A stretch of DNA of 42,875 nucleotides, taken from Erysipelotrichaceae bacterium. GTDB taxonomy: Bacteria; Bacillota_I; Bacilli_A; Erysipelotrichales; Erysipelotrichaceae. The stretch's first letter is position 1, and every line of letters begins with the position of its first letter. The position numbers were made by a program, and so were the translations under genes. This document shows, one piece after another, positions 1 to 9,633 of this stretch. Location: positions 1 to 42,875 of the forward strand of contig JAAZCQ010000014.1 in the NCBI GenBank assembly GCA_012513225.1, read 5' to 3'. The notes below the pieces were generated by a model. That model saw only the letters and a list, made by a program, of their open reading frames with translations. It ran no database searches and was not told where the DNA came from.

Positions 1-129
1 GCGATTCCTTTACAAATATCACCTTTATTTAAAAATGAAGATGATGAGAGTTATACATCTGCCATAATATCTTTAAATATGATAATAACACTAATAGTTT
101 ATGCAATTATTGTTATTTTTATTGCTTAA
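1..129 (+). CDS. C-terminal fragment of a membrane protein, possibly an AEC-type transporter
   Basis: The reading frame is open from the left edge and ends at TAA 127-129, giving the last 42 residues of a protein whose start lies outside the window. A charged stretch (KNEDDESY) is followed by one strongly hydrophobic segment that runs to the C-terminus, as in a final membrane helix. The pattern of an acidic-Tyr stretch followed by a Ser-rich hydrophobic helix is reminiscent of the end of auxin-efflux-carrier (AEC) permeases, but 42 residues cannot settle the family. It lies 49 bases upstream of the sugar kinase on the same strand, so it could be the transporter of that operon. Confidence 0.5.
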   Translation, partial: AIPLQISPLFKNEDDESYTSAIISLNMIITLIVYAIIVIFIA

Positions 130-178
130 TTATTTAAATAACAATTTATAAACAAGAATATATAAGGAGGGCTTTATA

Positions 179-1069
179 ATGAAGGAGTATCTTGTTTTAG
201 ATGTTGGAGGTAGTGCAATAAAATATGGATTAATAAAAGAAGATTTAACAATTATAGAAAAATCTAGTATTCCTACACCATTAGACAATCTTGAAAATTT
301 CATAGAAACAATAGGAAGAATATACGATAAGTATGCAGATCAAATATCTGGAATGGCTTTATCAATGCCTGGCATTATTGATCCTGAAAAAGGATATCAG
401 TATACTGGGGGAGCTCTTGAATATATTAGTAATTTACATACATCAGAAGTTTTAAAGAAAAGATGTCCTACAAATATTTCTATTGGAAATGATGCTAAGT
501 GTGCTGCAAATGCTGAACTTGGCTTTGGTGTATTACAAGATATTAGCGATGGTGCAGTTGTGATTCTTGGTAGTGGAATAGGTGGATGTTTAATTAAAGA
601 TCATAAGGTTCATACCGGTAAGCATTTTAGTGCTGGAGAATTTTCATTTGTTAAAACAAATATGTATGAACCATTTAATTTTCATTATACTTGGGCAGGA
701 AGAACAGGGATTAGTGGTTTATCAAAAAGAGTACAAGAAGAATTAAATATAAGTGAAAAATATAATGGTATTGAAATATTTGAAATGGCGAAAACAGATG
801 AAAGAGTATTAAATGCAATAAATAAATTTTCTTTAGAAGTTGCGCTACAAATCTATAATGTACATGTAATTTTTGATTGTGAAAAAGTAGCTATTGGTGG
901 AGGAATAAGTGTTCAACCACTATTAATAGATTTAATTAATAAAAACTTTAATATGATAGTAAAAAGTTCAGGTTTTGACATTCCTAAGCCTGAAATTGTT
1001 ACTTGTAAATATTTTAATGATGCAAATTTAATAGGTGCTTTATATCAACATTTACAAATGTTTAATTGA
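179..1069 (+). CDS. ROK family sugar kinase, probably beta-glucoside kinase (BglK-like)
   Basis: ATP-dependent phosphorylation of a sugar in the cytoplasm. The 296-residue protein has the ROK N-terminal phosphate-binding motif DVGGSAIKYG (residues 8-17), a central ILGSGIGG loop, and GEFSF followed by a C-terminal GGGIS. It lacks the Cys-rich zinc site (CxCGxxGC type) of classical ROK glucokinases; BglK-type beta-glucoside kinases also lack it. The start is an ATG preceded by AAGGAGGG. The next gene is a GH4 6-phospho-beta-glucosidase. The natural reading is that this kinase makes cellobiose/aryl-glucoside 6-phosphate without a PTS, and the GH4 enzyme then splits it. ROK membership is clear; the beta-glucoside specificity is inferred from context. 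N-acetylmannosamine kinase or glucokinase are alternatives. Confidence 0.8.
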   Translation: MKEYLVLDVGGSAIKYGLIKEDLTIIEKSSIPTPLDNLENFIETIGRIYDKYADQISGMALSMPGIIDPEKGYQYTGGALEYISNLHTSEVLKKRCPTNISIGNDAKCAANAELGFGVLQDISDGAVVILGSGIGGCLIKDHKVHTGKHFSAGEFSFVKTNMYEPFNFHYTWAGRTGISGLSKRVQEELNISEKYNGIEIFEMAKTDERVLNAINKFSLEVALQIYNVHVIFDCEKVAIGGGISVQPLLIDLINKNFNMIVKSSGFDIPKPEIVTCKYFNDANLIGALYQHLQMFN

Positions 1070-1116
1070 TTTCTCAAAACTAAACAACTTAAATAGAAAA
1101 TGTTGAGAAATTCAAT
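1065..1116 (+). other. Inverted repeat between the ROK kinase and the GH4 gene
   Basis: The arms ATTGATTTCTCAA (1065-1077) and TTGAGAAAT-T-CAAT (1103-1116) pair with one bulged T around a 25-base AT-rich loop. The left arm includes the kinase stop codon. No strong T-run follows, so this is at best a weak terminator; it could instead be an mRNA processing or stability hairpin between two operon genes. Confidence 0.4.
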
Positions 1117-1184
1117 CATTTTAATATTATTTTATTGGAAATATTACTTAAATTATATAGAGTTATACAAGAAGGAGAGATTAA

Positions 1185-2582
1185 ATGAATAAAGAAGGAA
1201 TTAAATTAGTAACAATAGGTGGAGGATCAAGTTATACACCAGAATTAATGGAAGGTTTTATAAAAAGATATGATGAATTACCAATTAGAGAAATTTGGTT
1301 AGTTGATATTGAAGATGGAAGAGAAAAATTAGAAATAGTTGGTGCAATGGCACAAAGAATGTGGGATGCTACACCTCACAATGTTAAGATTTATTTATCT
1401 TACGACAGAAAAGAAGCATTAAAGGATGCTGATTTTGTTACTACACAATTTAGAGTTGGTTTACTAAATGCAAGAATTAAAGATGAAAGAATTCCACTTT
1501 CTTATGGAATGTTAGGACAAGAAACAAATGGTGCTGGTGGTATTTTTAAAGCACTTAGAACTATACCAGTAATTTTAGAAATTGTTGAAGATATGAAAAA
1601 ACTATGTCCAAATGCATGGTTGATCAACTTTACAAATCCATCAGGTATGGTTACAGAAACAGTATTGAAATATGGGAAATGGGAAAAAGTAATTGGACTT
1701 TGTAATGTTCCTATTACTTCAACAATGAAAGAACCAAAGCTAATAGGTTGTAAAGAAGGAGATCTTATTTATAAATTTGCTGGGTTAAATCACTTTCATT
1801 GGCATAAAGTTTTTGATCTTAAAGGCAACGATGTTACATTAGATATTATTGATGCTATGTATGACCCTAATGTAGATAGTGGAATCCCTGCAAACATATT
1901 TGATGTGAAATTTTTTAAAGAACAATTAGTTGCGATGAAAATGATTCCTTGTGGCTACCATAGATATTATTATAGAGAACAAGAAATGTTGGAACATAGT
2001 TTAGAAGAATATAATGGTATAGGAACTCGTGGGCAACAAGTAAAACAAACTGAATCTGAACTATTTGAATTATATAAAGATCCTAATTTAGATCATAAGC
2101 CTGAACAACTTACAAAACGTGGAGGAACATACTATAGTGATGCTGCTTGTGAATGTATTAATGCCATCTATAATAATAAGAATGTTCCAATGGTTGTTAG
2201 TACTAAAAACAATGGTGCTGTTGTTGACTTACCTGCAGATAGCATTGTTGAAGTTACATCATTTATTGGTTCTGCAGGAGCATTACCAGTAGCATTTGGT
2301 CACTTGGAATCAGCTGAAAAAGGCTGGATACAAGTTATGAAAAATATGGAAGATGTAGTTGAAAAAGCAGCTGTTACAGGAGATTATGGATTGTTGTTAC
2401 AAGCTTTCATATTAAACCCATTAATTACAGCTGGAGATGATGCAGTTAATGTATTAAATGAATTATTAATCGCTCATAAAGCTTATTTGCCTCAGTTTAA
2501 GGATACAATTGAAAAACTAGAAGCAGATGGTGTTACTATAAAAGATGAAGTAGTTAAGCAACTAATAAAAGAAGGACTATAA
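1185..2582 (+). CDS. 6-phospho-beta-glucosidase, glycoside hydrolase family 4
   Basis: Hydrolyses phosphorylated beta-glucosides (cellobiose-6'-P or aryl-beta-glucoside-6-P) to glucose-6-P and the free aglycone by the unusual GH4 NAD+/Mn2+ redox mechanism. The 465-residue length is typical. The N-terminal Rossmann motif is IGGGSSYTPE (11-20). The family motif FTNPSG lies at 149-154, the metal-ligand Cys173 in GLCNVP and His203 in GLNHFHW. ATG start with GAAGGAGAG just upstream. It is the second gene after the ROK kinase, and a strong hairpin terminator follows. Within GH4, the GLCNVP sequence and overall similarity fit LicH/CelF-type 6-phospho-beta-glucosidases rather than alpha-glucosidases, though substrate assignment within GH4 is never certain from sequence alone. 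Confidence 0.92.
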   Translation: MNKEGIKLVTIGGGSSYTPELMEGFIKRYDELPIREIWLVDIEDGREKLEIVGAMAQRMWDATPHNVKIYLSYDRKEALKDADFVTTQFRVGLLNARIKDERIPLSYGMLGQETNGAGGIFKALRTIPVILEIVEDMKKLCPNAWLINFTNPSGMVTETVLKYGKWEKVIGLCNVPITSTMKEPKLIGCKEGDLIYKFAGLNHFHWHKVFDLKGNDVTLDIIDAMYDPNVDSGIPANIFDVKFFKEQLVAMKMIPCGYHRYYYREQEMLEHSLEEYNGIGTRGQQVKQTESELFELYKDPNLDHKPEQLTKRGGTYYSDAACECINAIYNNKNVPMVVSTKNNGAVVDLPADSIVEVTSFIGSAGALPVAFGHLESAEKGWIQVMKNMEDVVEKAAVTGDYGLLLQAFILNPLITAGDDAVNVLNELLIAHKAYLPQFKDTIEKLEADGVTIKDEVVKQLIKEGL

Positions 2583-2595
2583 AAAGTCACAATTG

Positions 2596-2641
2596 AACCG
2601 AGCCCCTAAATCTTAAATGAAGATATGATGGTTCGGTTTTT
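2596..2641 (+). terminator. Intrinsic terminator after the GH4 gene
   Basis: Stem AACCGAGCC (2596-2604) pairs with GGTTCGGTT (2630-2638), one G-T pair, followed by a T run to 2641. A small inner hairpin (ATCTT/AAGAT) sits in the loop. It ends the kinase-GH4 transcript. Confidence 0.85.
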
Positions 2642-2757
2642 AAATACTTTATCAAATTTATCATGAAAATTAGTTTACTATGATAAAAAATTACAAAAGA
2701 AAGGAAACAATTATTACATTATAATTTATTAGTTATACTATAAATAAAGAGGGAAAT

Positions 2758-3606
2758 ATGAGTATAAAAGTTATTATTATAGATATAGATGGAACCTTAA
2801 CAAACTCATCTAAAGAAATTACAAAAAAGACTCATGATGCCCTTATAAAGGCACAAGAAATGGGGATAAAAGTTATACTTGCATCAGGAAGAACTCCTAA
2901 TGGAATGATGGATTATGCAAAAAAACTTGATATGGAAAAGCATCATGGATTACTAGTTTGTTATAATGGTTCAAGGGTAATAGATTGTCAAAGTAACAAA
3001 ATACTATACGATCACGCTATGAGTGTTGAAGATAGTAAAGCTGTACTTAAGCATATGAAAAATTTTAAAGCTAGACCAATAATTGACAAAGGTGAGTATA
3101 TGTATGTGAATGACGTCTTTGATAATATTGTTAAAGCAAATAATAAAGAGATAAATATACTTAAATATGAATCTAGAGGAAATAAGTATCTGCTTTGTGA
3201 AAAAGAAGATCTTGTAGAATTTGTAGATTTTCCATTAAATAAAATACTAACGTATGGAGATGAAGAGTATTTAAAGCAAAATTATAAAAATATGATGGAA
3301 CCTTTTAAAGATAAGCTTAATTGTATGTTTACAGGTCCTGTTTACTTTGAATTTACAGCAAAAGGTATTGATAAAGCAAAAGCGCTAGATTCCGTTTTAA
3401 TACCTATGGGTTATAAAAAAGAAGAAATGATTGCATTTGGTGATGGACATAACGATATATCAATGGTTAATTATGCGGGTTATGGTATTGCTATGGCTAA
3501 TGCAGTTTCAGATTTAAAAGACATTGCTGATGATATTACATTAAGCAATGAAGAAGATGGAATTGCTCATAGTTTATATAAATATATACCTCTGTTAAAA
3601 GAATAA
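2758..3606 (+). CDS. Cof-type HAD-IIB sugar-phosphate phosphatase
   Basis: Hydrolyses phosphate monoesters, in this family usually sugar phosphates or similar small metabolites. The 282-residue protein shows HAD motif I with the nucleophile Asp (IDIDGTLTNS, residues 8-17), motif II in ILASGRTP, and motif III/IV near the C-terminus in GDGHNDISMV. The region between them is the C2-type (IIB) cap typical of Cof/YidA/YbiV proteins. Start is ATG with AGAGGGAA upstream. It lies between the beta-glucoside operon terminator and a bidirectional terminator, so it is probably transcribed alone. It could remove excess sugar phosphate from the neighbouring pathway; this is inference, since Cof-family specificity cannot be read from sequence. 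Confidence 0.88.
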   Translation: MSIKVIIIDIDGTLTNSSKEITKKTHDALIKAQEMGIKVILASGRTPNGMMDYAKKLDMEKHHGLLVCYNGSRVIDCQSNKILYDHAMSVEDSKAVLKHMKNFKARPIIDKGEYMYVNDVFDNIVKANNKEINILKYESRGNKYLLCEKEDLVEFVDFPLNKILTYGDEEYLKQNYKNMMEPFKDKLNCMFTGPVYFEFTAKGIDKAKALDSVLIPMGYKKEEMIAFGDGHNDISMVNYAGYGIAMANAVSDLKDIADDITLSNEEDGIAHSLYKYIPLLKE

Positions 3607-3618
3607 CTCTCTTTAAGT

Positions 3619-3642
3619 AAAAGGTGCCTAAGTGCACCTTTT
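3619..3642. terminator. Bidirectional terminator between the HAD gene and rpiR
   Basis: A perfect 9-bp stem, AAAAGGTGC (3619-3627) with GCACCTTTT (3634-3642), loop CTAAGT. T-rich on both strands, between two convergent genes. Confidence 0.85.
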
Positions 3643-3661
3643 AAAAAATAATACTTTTGTA

Positions 3662-4516
3662 TTATTTTAAAGATAATGCATTATATTTTTGTATTTTAAG
3701 CTTATAATTTTTATCATAATTTCTTCTGAAGTAGTTTGCATATAATGTATCTAGGATAAAAAGTAAAGTTAATCTAGTAGAAAATGATGAAATCTTATTG
3801 TAATGCTCCTCGTAAGAAGACATATATATTGTTGTATTTGCATATTTATTTAATTTATTTGGTATTGTTGAAGTAATTAATAGTATTGAAGTATTATTAT
3901 TTTTTAATATTTTACAAATTTTTTCTGCATTCATCCCTCTACCACCAAATGAAATAACTATTGCTAAATCATTATCACTACAATTGGTAGCAGTTAATCT
4001 TTGTGAGTATTCTTCAGTAGGAACATTTATTTCAATTCCAATTTCTTGCATTTGAAATTTAAAATTTAAAGCAAAAAATATATTTCCAGCAGAAGTAAAA
4101 ATACTTATAGTTTTTGCTTTTTCTAAAAGAATAGTCGCATTAACTAAAGAATTAGGATTTGATAAATCAATAGTGTCATTTATAGTTTGAAAATAAACAT
4201 CTTTTAGTCGTAGCATAACTTCATATTGAGAGTCTGTAGGAAGTATAGGAAAGTTAAAGTCATCAATATTAGCATTATCTTTATTAGTTAATGCCGATTT
4301 AATTTCAAGTTTAAAATCATTTATTCCTGAAATACCTAATTTATTTATTAAACGATATATGGTAGGTATAGAAATATATGTTTTTGCAGCTATTTCTTTT
4401 GGTTTCAAATTTACAAATTCTTCAGGGTGATCACTAATAAACTTTACCAGTTTTACTTCTGAATTTGTCAAATTATCTAGATTATTAATCTTTGTAAAAA
4501 TATTAGTATACATCAT
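3662..4516 (-). CDS. RpiR/MurR family sugar-sensing transcription regulator
   Basis: DNA-binding regulator of 284 residues. The N-terminal ~75 residues form the RpiR HTH_6 domain, with the recognisable segment EIAAKTYISIPTIYRLINKL. The rest is a SIS sugar-phosphate-binding domain (TISIFTSAGN; VISFGGRGMNAEKICKILK). RpiR proteins typically repress or activate sugar catabolic genes in response to a phosphosugar, so the kinase/GH4 operon and the GH1 gene are natural targets; the sequence does not show which. No ribosome-binding site precedes the ATGATG start. Instead an extended -10 box ends six bases before it, suggesting a leaderless mRNA. A 7-bp inverted repeat lies just upstream and may be its own operator. 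Confidence 0.9.
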   Translation of the reverse strand: MMYTNIFTKINNLDNLTNSEVKLVKFISDHPEEFVNLKPKEIAAKTYISIPTIYRLINKLGISGINDFKLEIKSALTNKDNANIDDFNFPILPTDSQYEVMLRLKDVYFQTINDTIDLSNPNSLVNATILLEKAKTISIFTSAGNIFFALNFKFQMQEIGIEINVPTEEYSQRLTATNCSDNDLAIVISFGGRGMNAEKICKILKNNNTSILLITSTIPNKLNKYANTTIYMSSYEEHYNKISSFSTRLTLLFILDTLYANYFRRNYDKNYKLKIQKYNALSLK

Positions 4517-4522
4517 AATTTC

Positions 4523-4531
4523 ATTATATCA
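4523..4531 (-). promoter_or_regulatory. Extended -10 promoter of the rpiR gene
   Basis: On the minus strand TGATATAAT (4531 down to 4523) matches the TGnTATAAT extended -10 consensus exactly. The predicted transcription start, about 7 bases downstream, falls on the ATG at 4516. No convincing -35 hexamer is visible at 17 bases, as is common with extended -10 promoters. Confidence 0.6.
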
Positions 4532-4550
4532 TTTGTTATTAAAAACAAAT
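4531..4550. promoter_or_regulatory. Inverted repeat, candidate operator upstream of rpiR
   Basis: ATTTGTT (4531-4537) and AACAAAT (4544-4550) form a 7-bp inverted repeat with a 6-base spacer, immediately upstream of the rpiR -10 box and in the 95-base gap to the divergent PHP gene. The position fits autoregulation by RpiR. In DNA this AT-rich a short repeat may arise by chance. Confidence 0.35.
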
Positions 4551-4611
4551 ATGTATAAGTGTATATTTTCTTAATATTATTGTATATTTATAAGTATAGA
4601 AAGAGGTTTAT

Positions 4612-5400
4612 ATGAAGGCAGATTATCATGTGCATACAAATTATAGTGATGATTCAACTGAATTAATGGAAGATGTTGTTAAGCATGCTATTAAATTAAA
4701 GTTTAATGAAATTGCATTTACTGAGCATGTTGATTATGGAGTTAAAACGGATTTAAATTGTAATTATGAAGAATATTTTAAAGAGTTATTTAAATTAAAA
4801 GAAATTTATAAAAATGAAATTACAATTAAAGCTGGAATGGAATTTGGGATGCAAGTTCATACTATTGATAAATATGAAGAAGATTTTAATAAATGGCCAT
4901 TTGATTTTATCTTATTAAGTAATCATCAGGTTGATGATAAAGAATTATGGCTATATGATTATCAAAAAGGTAAAACACAAGATGAATATCAATTAGGCTA
5001 CTATAACGAGATATTAAATGTAATAAAAAAGTATAAAAATTATTCTGTTTTAGCTCATTTGGATGCAATAAAAAGATATGATGAAAATGAACCATATTCA
5101 GATAGTAAAATATTACCTATTGTAAAAGAAATTTTAACTCAAGTTATAAAAGATGGAAAAGGTATAGAAATAAATACTTCTTCATTTAAATATAATCTAC
5201 CTGATTTAACACCATCAAAAGAAATTTTAAAATTATATAAGGATTTAGGTGGTGAAATAATTACAATTGGTTCTGATGCACATAAAAAAGAACATCTTGG
5301 AGATCATTTTGATGAGGTCAAAATGATACTTAAAGATGAGATAGGATTTAGTAAGTTTTGTACATTTGATAAAATGAAACCAATATTTTGGGATTTATAG
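4612..5400 (+). CDS. PHP domain phosphatase, HisJ (histidinol-phosphatase) family
   Basis: Metal-dependent phosphoesterase of the PHP superfamily, 262 residues, the usual HisJ size. The metal-ligand pattern is complete: DYHVHTNYSDDS at the N-terminus (HxH), EHVD, GMEFG, SNHQ, AHLDA and the C-terminal SDAH. ATG start with AGAAAGAGG upstream. There are no histidine genes in the window, so the historic name 'histidinol-phosphatase' should not be taken as its role here; PHP phosphatases act on varied small phosphate esters. It is divergent from rpiR and only 3 bases from the end of the convergent lysR gene, with no room for a dedicated terminator. A second, distant PHP paralogue lies at 19128-19898. 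Confidence 0.85.
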   Translation: MKADYHVHTNYSDDSTELMEDVVKHAIKLKFNEIAFTEHVDYGVKTDLNCNYEEYFKELFKLKEIYKNEITIKAGMEFGMQVHTIDKYEEDFNKWPFDFILLSNHQVDDKELWLYDYQKGKTQDEYQLGYYNEILNVIKKYKNYSVLAHLDAIKRYDENEPYSDSKILPIVKEILTQVIKDGKGIEINTSSFKYNLPDLTPSKEILKLYKDLGGEIITIGSDAHKKEHLGDHFDEVKMILKDEIGFSKFCTFDKMKPIFWDL

Positions 5401-5403
5401 ATT

Positions 5404-6306
5404 TTAATATTTATCTTTAATTGAATTATTAATATTACTATCGATATAATCTATTAATTTTGATAAAGCATTATTTGTAATAATGCTTTTTTTCCATATA
5501 AGACATGCACTAGATGTGATTTTCGGACTTAGAGGTCTATATGTTAAAGTATTTAAAAAGCTATTTTCAATTGCCCCATCTAGAGTAATTCCATAACAAA
5601 ATCCTGACTCTACTAATATACCTAAATTTGAATTAATGTCAAAGGTCAAAACAACATTATCTAATATTTTTTCACTACCATACCAATTTGTAAATACTTC
5701 TTTTACTTCTTTTCTATAAGGGATTCCTAAAGGAAGATTACTAATATCATTTGGTTTAATAACTTTTTTAGATGCTAAAGGGTCATCTTTTTTCATATAT
5801 AAAACCCATTCATCTTTAAAGTTTAATTGTTTTATATTAAATAGATTTTTATCTATAGGTTCTAATGCTATTGCAATATCAAATATTCCATCGTTAATTT
5901 TTTCTTTTGAGTCATTAGAAGATGTTGTAAATAATTTAAAAGTAACATTAGGGTATAGTTTATTAAAATTATTTATTAATATAGGTAAATAATGAGATCC
6001 TTTTGTTTCTCCAGATCCGATTACTATTTCTCCACTTATATTTAAATCAACATCATTTATTTCTTGTTTTAATTTAGAATTAAGTTCTAATATTTCTAAA
6101 GCTCTTTTTTTTAGAATAATCCCACTTTTTGTTAAGGTTATTTTTCTATTACCCCTTATAAATAGTTTACTTCCATAAATTTCTTCTAGCTGTTGTAACT
6201 GTCTTGTTAAAGTAGGCTGAGTCAAATGCAACTTTAAAGCAGCTTTTGATACATTACCAGCTTCAACAACGGTTATAAAATAATATAATAATCTTAAATC
6301 TACCAT
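5404..6306 (-). CDS. LysR family transcription regulator
   Basis: DNA-binding regulator of 300 residues. The N-terminal winged helix is canonical for LysR: RLLYYFITVVEAGNVSKAA followed by LHLTQPTLTRQLQQLEE. After a linker helix, the remaining ~210 residues form the periplasmic-binding-protein-like effector domain, starting around GEIVIGSGETKGS. It starts 13 bases after the end of the broken MFS gene on the same strand and is probably co-transcribed with it. In such pairs the LysR usually controls its own operon and the divergent gene, here the GH1 phosphoglucosidase; the 13-bp inverted repeat at 7555-7587 is a candidate site. The effector is unknown. Confidence 0.9.
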   Translation of the reverse strand: MVDLRLLYYFITVVEAGNVSKAALKLHLTQPTLTRQLQQLEEIYGSKLFIRGNRKITLTKSGIILKKRALEILELNSKLKQEINDVDLNISGEIVIGSGETKGSHYLPILINNFNKLYPNVTFKLFTTSSNDSKEKINDGIFDIAIALEPIDKNLFNIKQLNFKDEWVLYMKKDDPLASKKVIKPNDISNLPLGIPYRKEVKEVFTNWYGSEKILDNVVLTFDINSNLGILVESGFCYGITLDGAIENSFLNTLTYRPLSPKITSSACLIWKKSIITNNALSKLIDYIDSNINNSIKDKY

Positions 6307-6319
6307 AGTTAAATTATAT

Positions 6320-7492
6320 CTAACGAAGCTCTGTTTTTACAACTGATTTTAAAAGGAAAACAATAGATAGTATTAAATTTCCTATAGCTAGAACTATAAA
6401 TAAATTAGATAAGCTATCAAAACCTGCAAGTTTTTGATAAATAACACTTGCATATGGAGATATAAATGAACCTAGATTAAATCCAACTAGTATTAAAGAA
6501 GTTGCCAAGGCTTTATTTGAAATGTTTGATTTATTTATTTTATCTATAATACTTGGCATAAATATTTTAAAACCAAATCCTGATAAAAAGCCACCAATTA
6601 AAGTTACAGGCATAGAAGTACTTAAAGAAATAATTATCATAGAAATACTTACAATTAACAATCCTATAGAAGAAGAGTATTTTTTAAAAATTTCTAAAAT
6701 TTTTCCAAAGAATACTCCGGCAACAATACCACCTATTGCTAAAGCGATTATAACTAAGCTTGCATCACTTGCACTTCCATAACCTACACTAATAATTAAT
6801 GAAGCAATTTTGATTCCATATGTCATATATAAAGTAGCACTTATAAATATCATAAATACATAGAAGAAAACAGGAAGCATACTTTTCATGTCACTATTTG
6901 TACTATTAATACTTGATGAATTTGCTTGTAAAATATCTTTTGTTTCAGGTTTTGGAACAAAAAATAAATAAATTAGAAATACTGGTACACCTATAAAGTA
7001 AGCAATAAATGCAGATTACCAACTAATTTTGATTAATTGACCAGCAATAAAGGTAATACTAATTCCTCCAATGCCTTCAAATGCAGTTTGTAATCCATAC
7101 ATTTTAGACCTATCATGAGTATCTTTGTAGAAATAATTAATCATGGCTACTGTTAGAGAATTAAATAGTCCAATACCAAAACCTAAAGCAGCTCTGCTAA
7201 TTAGTATTAGATAGAAATTATTTATGAATAATGGGACAATTCCAGAAATCATAACAATAGCTAAACCTAGTATTATTGTTTGTTTATATCCTATTTTTTT
7301 TGCGATAAAACTACTTGATAAAACTGAAGCAACTAAAAATAATGATGGAGCAGTAGAAAGCATTTCTACTAATTGTAGTGGTATATTATCAAAGTGAGCT
7401 GCAATTGCGGGTATATTAGCATTTATTGCAGGTGCTATACCTACTAGCAGTGATACACTTAATAATGCAAATTTTAAAATTTTATTTTTCAT
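6320..7492 (-). pseudogene. MFS transporter interrupted by one in-frame TAA
   Basis: The frame from ATG 7492 (SD GGAGAAC upstream) encodes a typical 12-helix MFS permease, but codon TAA at 7018-7016 stops it after 158 residues (end ...IKISW). The same frame then stays open for 42 codons before the next ATG and on to TAA at 6320, giving about 390 codons in all, a normal MFS length. There is no frameshift: only one codon is wrong, and hydrophobic helices continue immediately after it (SAFIAYFIGVPVFLIYLFF). The simplest explanation is a recent nonsense mutation (for example AAA, CAA or GAA to TAA), making this a pseudogene; readthrough or a sequencing error cannot be excluded. It precedes the lysR gene by 13 bases. 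The substrate is unknown. Confidence 0.85.
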
Positions 7493-7525
7493 GTATGTTC
7501 TCCTTTGTCTTTATAGTATCAATAA

Positions 7526-7541
7526 TATTCATATATGAATA
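7526..7541. promoter_or_regulatory. 16-bp perfect palindrome in the divergent MFS/GH1 promoter region
   Basis: TATTCATA/TATGAATA is a perfect palindrome without spacer, 34 bases upstream of the MFS start. It may be a second regulator site beside the larger repeat at 7555-7587. AT-rich, so chance is possible. Confidence 0.35.
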
Positions 7542-7554
7542 ATACTTATAATGT

Positions 7555-7587
7555 ATGTATACTATACGTAATATGTATAGTATACAT
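7555..7587. promoter_or_regulatory. 13-bp perfect inverted repeat, candidate operator between MFS-lysR and GH1
   Basis: ATGTATACTATAC (7555-7567) and GTATAGTATACAT (7575-7587) are exact reverse complements separated by 7 bases. The repeat sits in the middle of the 160-base gap between the divergent MFS-lysR operon and the GH1 gene, outside any coding region and without a T run, so it is better read as a protein-binding site than as a terminator. LysR (encoded next door) or RpiR are the obvious candidates to bind it. Confidence 0.6.
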
Positions 7588-7611
7588 TCTGGTAATTATT
7601 TTGATGTGTTT

Positions 7612-7620
7612 TGATATAAA
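7612..7620 (+). promoter_or_regulatory. Extended -10 promoter of the GH1 gene
   Basis: TGATATAAA at 7612-7620 is one base off the TGnTATAAT consensus, 32 bases upstream of the ATG and after the inverted repeat. The SD AAAGGAGAA follows. Confidence 0.5.
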
Positions 7621-7637
7621 ATGAAGTTATAGGATAA

Positions 7638-9089
<1,452 letters not shown>

Positions 9090-9106
9090 ATTAGCTTTAA
9101 TAATAA

Positions 9107-9143
9107 AAATATACCCTCTATTTTTTGAAAAGAGGGTATATTT
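9107..9143. terminator. Bidirectional terminator between GH1 and folA
   Basis: Perfect 13-bp stem, AAATATACCCTCT (9107-9119) with AGAGGGTATATTT (9131-9143), between convergent genes and A/T-rich on both flanks. Confidence 0.9.
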
Positions 9144-9153
9144 AAATAAATCT

Positions 9154-9624
9154 TTATTTTCTGGTATATAAAACATGAGTATAAAATATATTATTTTCAA
9201 AATTTGAAGATAATATTTTTTTGTTCCAGTTATTTTTATTAAAATATGGAAAGTAGGCATCTGCATTACATGTTTCTTCTATTTCAGTTAAGTATAATTT
9301 ATCAACTATATCTATTAATTGTGTATATATCATTTGACCACCAATTATAAAAACATCTTCTTTACAAAAATCTAAAGCTTGATTTATATCATTAAATATT
9401 TCAACACCTTCAATTTGCAAATTTTTATTTCTTGTTATTACTATATTTCTTCTTTTAGGCAATACCTTTCCAATTGATTCAAATGTTTTTCTTCCCATAA
9501 TAACAGTGTGGCCACTTGTTATTTTCCTGAAAAATTTTAAATCGCTAGGTATATTCCATATAAGCTGATTATTTATTCCTAATTCTCTATTTTGTCCTAT
9601 TGCTGCAATTATTGAAATACTCAT
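9154..9624 (-). CDS. folA: Dihydrofolate reductase
   Basis: Reduces dihydrofolate to tetrahydrofolate with NADPH. The 156-residue protein is full length. Diagnostic segments in order: SIIAAIGQNRELGINNQLIWNIP shortened here to AAIGQN...LIWNIPSDL (N-terminal substrate site), GHTVIMGRKTFES (cofactor loop), RRNIVITRN, and VFIIGGQMIYTQ (Gly-Gly near the C-terminal third). It lies directly behind thyA: the thyA stop is followed by GGAGGATTT and the folA ATG, 9 bases apart, so the two are translated from one mRNA. This pairing is logical because ThyA oxidises the folate that FolA restores. Confidence 0.96.
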   Translation of the reverse strand: MSISIIAAIGQNRELGINNQLIWNIPSDLKFFRKITSGHTVIMGRKTFESIGKVLPKRRNIVITRNKNLQIEGVEIFNDINQALDFCKEDVFIIGGQMIYTQLIDIVDKLYLTEIEETCNADAYFPYFNKNNWNKKILSSNFENNIFYTHVLYTRK

Positions 9625-9633
9625 AAATCCTCC

